Assembly (NCBI GenBank): GCA_009694045.1
Contig: SHVY01000028.1
Coordinates: forward strand, 1 to 41,912
DNA length: 41,912 nt
Reading direction: 5' to 3'
Origin: Alphaproteobacteria bacterium
GTDB taxonomy: Bacteria > Pseudomonadota > Alphaproteobacteria > SP197
In this document: piece by piece, positions 6,288 to 13,241 of the stretch
How positions within the stretch are numbered: the first letter of the stretch is position 1
How the letters are laid out: every line of letters starts with the position of its first letter
The notes under the pieces: model-generated
The model's database searches: none
The model's input: the letters and a program-made list of their open reading frames with translations, nothing else
Told to the model about the DNA's origin: nothing
Position numbers and translations under genes: made by a program

Positions 6288-8326
6288 GCCACGGCCTCGG
6301 CCAGGAGCTCGGCAATGTCGGCCACCCGGGGGCGCGGGGCCACGACACCTTCGAGCATGACGGCGCAGTTCGGACAGGCGACGGCGACCGTGGCCGCACC
6401 GGTCGCCCGCGCCTGGTCCATGCGCAGATCGGGAATCCGGCGCGTGCCGGGAACGTCGGTCAAGGGCGCGCCCCCGCCCCCGCCGCAGCAGAACGAGCGC
6501 AGGCCGTGCCGTTCCATCTCGCGCGCATGGGGCGCGATGGCCGCCAGCAGGCGACGGGGCGCCGCGATCTCGCCGTTGTAGCGGCCGAGGTAGCAGGGGT
6601 CGTGGTAGGTGATCGCCTCGGCCAGGGGCTTCGTCACCGTGATGCGCCCACCGGCCACCAAATCGGCCAGCAGGGCGGTGTGGTGCTCGACCCGGTAGTG
6701 GCCGCCCTGCGCCGGATAGTCGTTGCGCAAGCTGTTCAGGGCGTGGGGATCGGCGGTCACGATGCGATCGAACCGGCGGGCGGCGAGGGTCGCGATGACC
6801 TGCTTGGCGAGCGCCTGGAACGTCGCTTCGTCGCCGAGCCGGCGGGCCGCGTCGCCGCAATCGAGCTCGTCCGCGCCGAGCACGGCGAAGTCCACCCCCG
6901 CCCGTCGCAGGAGACCGACCAAAGCGCGCAGGGTGCGCTGGCCCCGGAGGTCGAAGGCGGCATCGCCCAGCCACAACAGCACGTCGGCGGACCCGCCCGC
7001 GGCCAGGATGGGCAGGCGCAGGTCCACCGCCCAGTCGAGCCGGGTCGCGGGATCGCGGCCGCTCGCGGTGTCGGTCGCCCGCAGCTCCTCGAGCATGGCG
7101 GCGGCCTTGGCGGGGGTGGCGCCCTTCTCCAGGGTCTGGAATCGGCGCAGGTCGATTACCGCGTCCACGTGCTCGATCATCATCGGACACTCGTGGACGC
7201 AGGCGCGGCAGGTGGTGCACGCCCACAGGGTGTCGGGATGCACCAAGTCGCCGATGATCGGCCGGTCGATACCGCCCCGCGCCAGGCCGATGGGCCGGCC
7301 GGGGTGCGGGCTGCCGCTGTAGCCCTGGTCGGTATTGTCCCGCCACTCCATGCCGAGGACGAAGTCCTGGATCAGCTTCTTCGGATTCAAGGGTTGGCCG
7401 GCCGCGAACGCCGGGCACGCCACCTCGCACCGCCCGCACTGGACGCAGGCATCGAACCCCAGCAGCCGGTTCCACGGAAAATCCCGCGGCGTCTCCACCC
7501 CCAGCTTCGGCGCGTCGAGATCGAGCGGCGCGAGCCCGACATCCGGCCGATCCGCGCCGAAGCGTTTGGGGCGGGGATGAAATGCCAGATGCAGCGCGCC
7601 GGCGAAGGCATGGCGCATGGGGCCGAAGGGGGCCGTGACAATGAGTAGGACCACAGCAAGGACCCCAAACCCCGTAAGGATTCCCTCAAGCCACCCCATG
7701 GTACGAAGTAATTTCGGAACGGGGTGCAGAGCGAGGTGCATGGCGAAAGTCGCGAACCCGAGCAATAGGAGGGGAAACCATCCAAATTGACCCCAAGACA
7801 GCCGAGCCGGATGACGGATGCGACGCCCTATGACTAAGGCGACACCCACCAACATCGTTGCCGAGGCAAGCACGGCAGCGTAGCGAAGCGCCACGGCGTC
7901 CAGGCCAAGAACGAAAATCACAACGAGCAGGACACAAACGACAATGAAACCGGCGGCCGTCGGGACATGCATCCAAGTCGTGTATCGATCGCGCGCGACG
8001 ACGTCATGGACGTCGATCAGATACCTTGCAGGCACTGCCAGCAGGCCCTGCAAGAGTTCGACGCGCGCCGGTCCGCCGAGCCGCCAAATGCGCACACGGT
8101 TTGCCGCGAACAGTCCAAACACAATCGTCAGGCCGACCGATGTCACCAAGGCGGTGGGTACAATCTCAAGATCAACGAGCAGCTTCGCAGCAAAATATGT
8201 AGCGAAGCTCCAAAGGACCAACCCATGCATCGGCACCGATTTTTCCGGTCGGTCGCTTGAGCGAAATCCCGATCCTACTGGGCGCCGAAGCCGAGCGAAG
8301 AAACGCGCGAGGAAGTTGCTTTCCAC
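6284..8326 (-). CDS. dgcB: DgcB-like membrane Fe-S oxidoreductase
   Basis: A 680-residue protein. The N-terminal part has several hydrophobic segments (roughly 35-75, 120-165, 183-200, 212-232), including the RVRIWRLGGPARVE and YLIDVHDVVARD signatures I associate with DgcB. Two 4Fe-4S motifs follow: CVQCGRCEVACP (C294, C297, C300, C304) and CTTCRACVHECP (C370, C373, C376, C380). The C-terminal CCG-type region keeps HDPC (C578), CCGGGGG (C613, C614) and CPNC (C651, C654). The first CCG half looks degenerate: LWLGDAAFD lacks the usual cysteine. The role is to pass electrons from the flavin demethylases to ETF or quinone. The start is a GTG at 8326 with AGGA 7 bases upstream; an ATG at 8230 is the alternative. 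DNA encoding the membrane part is less GC-rich than the rest. Confidence 0.85.
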   Translation of the reverse strand: MESNFLARFFARLRRPVGSGFRSSDRPEKSVPMHGLVLWSFATYFAAKLLVDLEIVPTALVTSVGLTIVFGLFAANRVRIWRLGGPARVELLQGLLAVPARYLIDVHDVVARDRYTTWMHVPTAAGFIVVCVLLVVIFVLGLDAVALRYAAVLASATMLVGVALVIGRRIRHPARLSWGQFGWFPLLLLGFATFAMHLALHPVPKLLRTMGWLEGILTGFGVLAVVLLIVTAPFGPMRHAFAGALHLAFHPRPKRFGADRPDVGLAPLDLDAPKLGVETPRDFPWNRLLGFDACVQCGRCEVACPAFAAGQPLNPKKLIQDFVLGMEWRDNTDQGYSGSPHPGRPIGLARGGIDRPIIGDLVHPDTLWACTTCRACVHECPMMIEHVDAVIDLRRFQTLEKGATPAKAAAMLEELRATDTASGRDPATRLDWAVDLRLPILAAGGSADVLLWLGDAAFDLRGQRTLRALVGLLRRAGVDFAVLGADELDCGDAARRLGDEATFQALAKQVIATLAARRFDRIVTADPHALNSLRNDYPAQGGHYRVEHHTALLADLVAGGRITVTKPLAEAITYHDPCYLGRYNGEIAAPRRLLAAIAPHAREMERHGLRSFCCGGGGGAPLTDVPGTRRIPDLRMDQARATGAATVAVACPNCAVMLEGVVAPRPRVADIAELLAEAVA

Positions 8327-8381
8327 CGGGTGATCCTAGACCTCGCTCGCCTCTCGAACGCCGCAGCCGATCCGTTCTGCG

Positions 8382-8401
8382 AACCACCGCATGTGGTGGT
8401 T
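8382..8401. promoter_or_regulatory. 20-bp near-perfect palindrome upstream of dgcB
   Basis: AACCACCGCATGTGGTGGTT has 7-bp arms (AACCACC/GGTGGTT) around a CATG core and is symmetric apart from one G/T pair. It lies in the 222-base gap between the dehydrogenase gene and dgcB, about 55 bases before the dgcB start. It could be an operator or a transcript hairpin. A possible -10 (TATGAT) for dgcB lies further upstream. Confidence 0.4.
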
Positions 8402-8548
8402 GGCTTGGCCTTACGGAGGGTGATCGACACCGCGGCCGCGGCCGAGTTTCTTGCCTCGGCGACGGCGGATCATAGCACGCGGATGGAGACGGTTTCGAGG
8501 TTGACCCGTCGCCCACCCAGGGAGGCACCCCAACAGGACGCGGACGCG

Positions 8549-10981
8549 CTACCCCCTGAGCCGTGTGTTCTCCGGGTCCCAGGGGGAGTCGGGGATCACG
8601 GTGGCGGGGAAGCGGCGGCCGAGGATCTCGATCTCCAGGTTCGTGCCGAGGGCGGCTTGCGCCGTGGCGACATAGGCGAGCGCCAGGCTGCGGCCGACCG
8701 TGTAGGCATAGGCGCCGGAGGTCGCGCGGCCGACCATGCTGGTGCCGGACCAGATCGGCTCGTTGCCGAACGGATCGGCGTCCTCGACGTCGCAGGCAAG
8801 CGTCACCAGCTTGCGCGGAATCCCCTGCTGCTGTTCGCGGACGAGAGCGGCGCGGCCGGGGAATTCGCCCTTGTTGAGCTGGATGAAGCGATCGAGGCCG
8901 GCCTGCCACGCCGAGTACTCGGTGGTCAGGTCGACGCGCCAGTACTTGTAGCTCTTCTCGATGCGCAAGCTATCCATGGCGCGGATGCCGAAGGGGCGGA
9001 TGTCGAATTCGGCGCCGGCCGCCATCAGCGCATCCCAGATCGCGTTGTGGTAGGCGAGCGCGTGGTGCAGCTCCCAGCCCAACTCGCCGATGAAGTTCAC
9101 CCGCATGGCTCGGGCCTGGGCCACGCCCACCGCGATGTCCTTGGCAGTGAGCCAGGGGAATGCCCCGTTGGAGACGTCGTCGCGGGTGACCTTCCGCAGC
9201 ACCTCGCGGGAGCGCGGGCCGCACAGCACCAGCACGCCCATGCCCTGGGTCAGGTTGGTGAGGCGGACGGAGCCGTCGGTGGGCGCGCGCCGCCACATCT
9301 CGTCGAAATCGTGGCGCTCGGCGGCGGCGGCGCAGACCACGTAGAAGCGGTCCTGGGCGAGGCGGGTGATGGTGAACTCGCTCACCACCCCGCCCCTGTC
9401 CGTAAGCAAGTGCGCGAGGCCGATGCGGCCGATCGTCCGCGGCAGCTTGTTCGCCACCATGCCGTCGAGGAACGCCTCCGCGCCGGGCCCGGCGACCTCG
9501 AACTTGGAGAAGCCGGTGAGGTCGAGCAGCCCCACCCGTTCGCGCACGGCCCGGCATTCCTCGCGCACCGGCTCGAAGAAGTTGGCGCGGCGGAAGCTGT
9601 ATTTGTCCTTGGACTTCACACCCTTCGGCGCGAACCAGTTGGCCCGCTCCCAGCCGTACTTCTGGCCGAACACGGCCCCCAACGCTTTCTGCCGGTCGTA
9701 GGACGGGCTGGTCTTGGCAGGGCGCGCGCCGGGCCGTTCCTCCAGCGGGTAGTGGATGACGAAGATGTGCTCGTACGCCTCCTCGTTCTTGATCCGGGTG
9801 TAGGTCTTGTTGGCGTATTCGCCGAAGCGGCGCGGGTCCACGTCGTAGGGGTCGGTGCCGGGATCGCCGTCGACCACCCAATCGACCAGGAAGCGTCCGG
9901 CGCCGCCGGCGGCGGTGATGCCGAAGCTGAAGCCTTCCGCCAGCCAGAAGTTCCGGAGGCCCCAGGCCGGCCCGATCAGGGGGCTGCCGTCGGGGGTGTA
10001 GGGGATCGGGCCGTTGATGCAGTCCTTGATGCCGGCCTTCGCGAACACCGGCACGCGGTGCATCGCCGCCTCGATGTGCGGCTGCAGGCGGTCGATGTCG
10101 GGCGGCAGCAGCTCCTGGCCGAAGCCCTTGGGCACGCCGTCCACGGCCCAGGACGGGGCGCCCTTCTCGTAGGGACCGAGGATCAGGCCCTGGCGCTCCT
10201 CGCGCATGTAGTAGCTCGCGTCGCTCTCGCGCAGGACCGCCATCTCGGGCAGGCCCGCCTTCTTGCGCGCGACCAGCTCGGGGATCTCCTCGGTCACCAG
10301 GTACTGGTGCTCGACGGGGATCACCGGGATGTCCAATCCGACCATCGCCGCCGTCTGCCGCGCCCAGGAGCCGGTGGCGGTGACCACGATCTCGCAGGTG
10401 ATCGCGCCCTTGTCGGTGGTGACCGTCCATGCGCCATTCGGCGCCTGCGCGATCGCCGTCACCTCGGTCTGGCGGTAGATCTCAGCCCCGCCGTTGCGGG
10501 CGCCGATGGCCAGCGCCTGGGTCAGATCGGCGGGGGCGATGTGCCCGTCATGGGGGTGGTAGAGCGCGCCGACCAGGCCCCGGGTGTTGCACAGCGGCCA
10601 AAGCTTCTTGATCTCGCCCACGCCCACCATGCGGAAGGGCACGCCGATGGTGTTGGCGGTGCCGCAGTACTTCTTGTACTCGTCCATCCGCTCCTTGTTG
10701 CGGGCCAGACGCAGGTTGCCGGTGACGTGGAAGCTCACGTCCTGCCCGGTTTCGGCGGGCAGGGAATTGTAGAGATCGACCGAGTACTTGTGCATCTGGC
10801 CGACGCAATAGCTCATGTTGAACAGCGGCAGCAGCCCGGCCGCGTGCCAGGTGGACCCGTGGGTCAGATCGGCCTTCTCGACCAGCACGACATCCCGCCA
10901 GCCCTTCTTGACGAAGTGGTAGAGGATGCTGACGCCGACCACCCCGCCGCCGACGATCACCACGCGCGCGTGCGATTTCAT
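8549..10981 (-). CDS. FAD-dependent dimethylglycine/sarcosine dehydrogenase-like protein with C-terminal GcvT domain
   Basis: An 810-residue protein. Residues 1-400 form a DAO-type FAD domain with the dinucleotide motif VIVGGGVVGVSILYH (8-22) and GSTWHAAGLLPLFN, where H46 corresponds to the histidine that binds FAD covalently in mammalian dimethylglycine and sarcosine dehydrogenases. After the FAO_M linker (KYGWERANWF, YSFRRANFFE) comes a GcvT-like folate domain from about 430 onward (LLDLTGFSKFEVAGPGAEAFL, GELGWELH, RIEKSYKYW). The reaction would be oxidative N-demethylation, with the methyl group passed to tetrahydrofolate and electrons to ETF. The ATG at 10981 has a GGAGG site, and a promoter-like sequence lies just upstream. 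It heads the operon running to the M24 gene. The substrate could be dimethylglycine, sarcosine or another N-methyl compound. Confidence 0.88.
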   Translation of the reverse strand: MKSHARVVIVGGGVVGVSILYHFVKKGWRDVVLVEKADLTHGSTWHAAGLLPLFNMSYCVGQMHKYSVDLYNSLPAETGQDVSFHVTGNLRLARNKERMDEYKKYCGTANTIGVPFRMVGVGEIKKLWPLCNTRGLVGALYHPHDGHIAPADLTQALAIGARNGGAEIYRQTEVTAIAQAPNGAWTVTTDKGAITCEIVVTATGSWARQTAAMVGLDIPVIPVEHQYLVTEEIPELVARKKAGLPEMAVLRESDASYYMREERQGLILGPYEKGAPSWAVDGVPKGFGQELLPPDIDRLQPHIEAAMHRVPVFAKAGIKDCINGPIPYTPDGSPLIGPAWGLRNFWLAEGFSFGITAAGGAGRFLVDWVVDGDPGTDPYDVDPRRFGEYANKTYTRIKNEEAYEHIFVIHYPLEERPGARPAKTSPSYDRQKALGAVFGQKYGWERANWFAPKGVKSKDKYSFRRANFFEPVREECRAVRERVGLLDLTGFSKFEVAGPGAEAFLDGMVANKLPRTIGRIGLAHLLTDRGGVVSEFTITRLAQDRFYVVCAAAAERHDFDEMWRRAPTDGSVRLTNLTQGMGVLVLCGPRSREVLRKVTRDDVSNGAFPWLTAKDIAVGVAQARAMRVNFIGELGWELHHALAYHNAIWDALMAAGAEFDIRPFGIRAMDSLRIEKSYKYWRVDLTTEYSAWQAGLDRFIQLNKGEFPGRAALVREQQQGIPRKLVTLACDVEDADPFGNEPIWSGTSMVGRATSGAYAYTVGRSLALAYVATAQAALGTNLEIEILGRRFPATVIPDSPWDPENTRLRG

Positions 10982-11005
10982 GCCCTGCCTCCGATCGTTG
11001 GTCGG

Positions 11006-11034
11006 GTTGTAGCATCGGCTCGGAAAGCGTCCAA
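11006..11034 (-). promoter_or_regulatory. Sigma-70-like promoter for the dehydrogenase-dgcB-etf operon
   Basis: On the minus strand TTGGAC (11029-11034), a 17-base spacer and TACAAC (11006-11011) form a reasonable -35/-10 pair. The predicted transcript start is near 10999, leaving an 18-base leader with the GGAGG site. Confidence 0.45.
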
Positions 11035-11082
11035 CAGGGTTCGCGGCGACCGGCACTCGCCGACCGCCGGGCGTCTCTTAAC

Positions 11083-11094
11083 GGCTAATTAGCC
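11083..11094. promoter_or_regulatory. Perfect 12-bp AT-centred palindrome in a divergent promoter region
   Basis: GGCTAATTAGCC is a perfect palindrome. It sits between the divergent dehydrogenase operon and the small gene at 11151, about 50 bases upstream of the -35 proposed for the operon. Its AT-rich centre contrasts with the GC-rich surroundings, as expected of a repressor or activator site. No regulator gene is present in the window. Confidence 0.4.
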
Positions 11095-11150
11095 ATGCCA
11101 GCGTTCAATGCGCCCCTGTCGTGCCCGTCGAACAACGAGCCTCGCGACCC

Positions 11151-11690
11151 ATGCCCGAATGCGCCGCAAGCCCGGAACCGAACGCCAAGGCGCCTGATCC
11201 GCCTTTCACCAGGACCTATCGGCTGCTGGTGCGTGGCAAGAACATCAGCGAGGAGTCCCTGCTCGCCACCGACTATCTCAATCATTTCAACGAGGTCGTG
11301 ATGTTGCTGGAGATGGTCGGCGCGGCGCCGGAGTTCATGGACGACGTGCGGACGTGGAAGCCGAGGAGTTACGTCGAGCACTTTCAGGGCAGCGTGTTCG
11401 CCAACAAGGAACTGGCGAGCTTCGCCTACGAGCAGGCGCCTCTCGCCTATCGCATTCCGTTCGATGATCTGGTGCGAACGATCGACACGATCATCCTCGG
11501 CGGACCAGCGCGGCTGGACGCCGCGCTGGTCGAAGCCGACGAGGTTGCCTTCGAGGACGCCGCGAGCGAGACGGCGACCCAGGCCCGGACACTGATCGAT
11601 CAGGCCAGCGGAATCATCCACGGCCACACCGTCACCTCGCGCCAGGTCGATATCGACCTTCTGCTCGGGGCTCAGCAACCGCGCGAGTAG
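11151..11690 (+). CDS. Conserved-looking hypothetical protein
   Basis: A 179-residue protein, mostly helical and acidic. The block YRLLVRGKNISEESLLATDY, then LNHFNEVVMLLEMV, then RSYVEHFQGS, and later the helix LIDQASGIIHG, has the look of a conserved cytoplasmic family. I have a vague memory of similar uncharacterised alphaproteobacterial proteins but cannot name a domain or role. The short C-terminal segment DIDLLLGAQ resembles the acidic peptide ends used by some docking proteins. The start is uncertain: the ATG at 11151 has a weak ribosome site, and a GTG at 11121 is possible. The 3' end overlaps the convergent secreted-protein gene by 19 bases. Confidence 0.65.
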   Translation: MPECAASPEPNAKAPDPPFTRTYRLLVRGKNISEESLLATDYLNHFNEVVMLLEMVGAAPEFMDDVRTWKPRSYVEHFQGSVFANKELASFAYEQAPLAYRIPFDDLVRTIDTIILGGPARLDAALVEADEVAFEDAASETATQARTLIDQASGIIHGHTVTSRQVDIDLLLGAQQPRE

Positions 11691-12664
11691 TACCAGGCGT
11701 TGCTGCCGCCCTTCGCGCCGTAGGCCGGCACCCAGCCCGACGCGACCGCGACCGGGTCTTCGCCGGAACAGGGGCTTGGCCAGATCACGTCGACCCGAAG
11801 CCACAGCGCGTCGCCGACCAGGCGCGATGCGCGTACGTCCACCTCGATCTGCTCGCCCATGGCCACGCGCCAGTCAGGGTCGATCCGCGCCTTGGTGGCC
11901 CCGCGGTCGGGTGCGTCGAACAACAGGCCGTCCCAGCCATAGTCGAGGTAGCTGAGGTTCGTGGTGAGCAGCGTGGCGAGGTCGTGGAACGGCCCTGCCT
12001 CCTCCGGCGCGAGCCACGCGGGCGCGCCATCGACGATGACGCGGAACCAGCCGTCCCGGCGTTCGTAGACCGCCAGCCCGATGTGTTCGTAGTCCACCTC
12101 GGTCTGTGGCACATCGTCGAAGGAGAAGACCTCGCGCACGACGGCCGCATCCGCCGCCGGTCCGGCCCGCAGGATCGCCGGCTGCTGCAATTCCCCCATG
12201 GCCAGGTACGCGTCGTACAGGCGCGGCGCCTCGACCACCCCGATGATGCGCGCACCATCCGGTGCCCAGGGGGGCGGCGGGTCCAGGGTCGCGACGAACG
12301 GGTGGGTCGGAACCGCCTTGGCGATGATCGGATCACCGCAGCCCACCTGCCAGCCCAAACTGGCATAGGTCTCGCCGTCACCCGGCAGATAGGCGTGGGC
12401 CAGGTCGACCGAAATCGCGCCGTTGACCACCACCTCGTAGAGGTTTTCCCACGGCCGCACCTCGACGTGGCGGACCGGGGTGGGCACGAACCAATCGTCG
12501 TAGACGATCACCCCCGCCGCGCGGATCAGCTTGGCCCCCGCCTCGGCCGTCGCCTTGTCGATCGCCTGGCAGATGTCGGCCCGCGCCGGCAGGGCGGCCA
12601 AGGCGAGGGCCGCCGCGAGACAAGCGCCCAGGCGCGGTGTAGACTTTCTCGTCGATCTATTCAT
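11672..12664 (-). CDS. Secreted hypothetical protein with SH3-like segment
   Basis: A 330-residue protein with a clear signal peptide: basic start MNRSTRKSTPR, hydrophobic core ACLAAALALAALP, and cleavage after ARA near residue 29. The mature part contains a segment near 195-225 (GLAVYERRDGWFRVIVDG followed by APAWLAPEEAG) that looks like a bacterial SH3 domain, which often binds peptidoglycan or metals. Cysteines in QVGCGD, SPCSGED and the terminal RGC could form disulphides. No enzyme motif was found. Its start is only 15 bases from the start of the divergent gene at 12680, so their promoters must lie inside each other's coding regions or one start is misassigned. Minus-strand ribosome site is poor. 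Confidence 0.65.
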   Translation of the reverse strand: MNRSTRKSTPRLGACLAAALALAALPARADICQAIDKATAEAGAKLIRAAGVIVYDDWFVPTPVRHVEVRPWENLYEVVVNGAISVDLAHAYLPGDGETYASLGWQVGCGDPIIAKAVPTHPFVATLDPPPPWAPDGARIIGVVEAPRLYDAYLAMGELQQPAILRAGPAADAAVVREVFSFDDVPQTEVDYEHIGLAVYERRDGWFRVIVDGAPAWLAPEEAGPFHDLATLLTTNLSYLDYGWDGLLFDAPDRGATKARIDPDWRVAMGEQIEVDVRASRLVGDALWLRVDVIWPSPCSGEDPVAVASGWVPAYGAKGGSNAWYYSRGC

Positions 12665-12679
12665 GGCGGAGGGTTCGCG

Positions 12680-13147
12680 ATGATGAAACGGTTCATGGGG
12701 CCTTTGATCCTGGCGTGCCTGCTGCTGGTAGGCAACCGGTCCTTCGCCGACCAGGCGGCCGACGAGGCCGCGATCGCGGCGATCGACGCCCAATGGGTCG
12801 CGGTCGTCGCGACCAAGGACGCCGCCGCCACCGCCGACCTCTACGCCGAGGACGGGATGATCACGCCGGCCGGGGCCCCCGCCGCCGTCGGCCGCGAGGC
12901 GGTCGCCGCGGCCTGGGCCGGGCTCATGGGGCTTCCTGGCTTCGCCCTCACGTTCGCGCCGACCCTGATCGTGGTCGCCGAGTCCGGCGACATCGCCTAC
13001 GACGTCGGCACCTATGCGCTCGGCTTCGATGGTGAAGGCGGCCGGATCGAGGACCAGGACAAGTACGTGGTGGCGTGGAAGAAGGTGGCCGGCTAATGGC
13101 TGGTCGGCGCCGACATCTTCAACAGCGACGGCCCACCAGCGCCATAG
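12680..13147 (+). pseudogene. Secreted DUF4440/SgcJ-EcaC-like (NTF2 fold) protein, interrupted by a stop codon
   Basis: The frame opens with a signal peptide (MMKRFMGPLILACLLLVGNR, cleavage near SFA) and continues as an NTF2-like protein: AAIAAIDAQWVAVVATKDAA, ADLYAEDGMITPAG, GREAVAAAW, DIAYDVGTYAL, and DKYVVAWKKVAG. It then stops at TAA (13094-13096). Past this stop the same frame reads WLVGADIFNSDGPPAP and ends with TAG at 13145. This is exactly the final strand expected for the family, which normally ends like KxxGxWKIAADIFNSD. The TAA therefore looks like a recent single-base nonsense change, removing the last beta strand. A GGAGGG site precedes the start. The 138-residue product may still be made. 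Confidence 0.75.
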
Positions 13148-13241
13148 CCGGTGCCGCGCCTGCGACGAACGCATCCAACAGCGCCCCACCGAACGCATCG
13201 CGCCTCGCTTGGCAGAAGACGACGAGGAGGTTCATGGCCGA

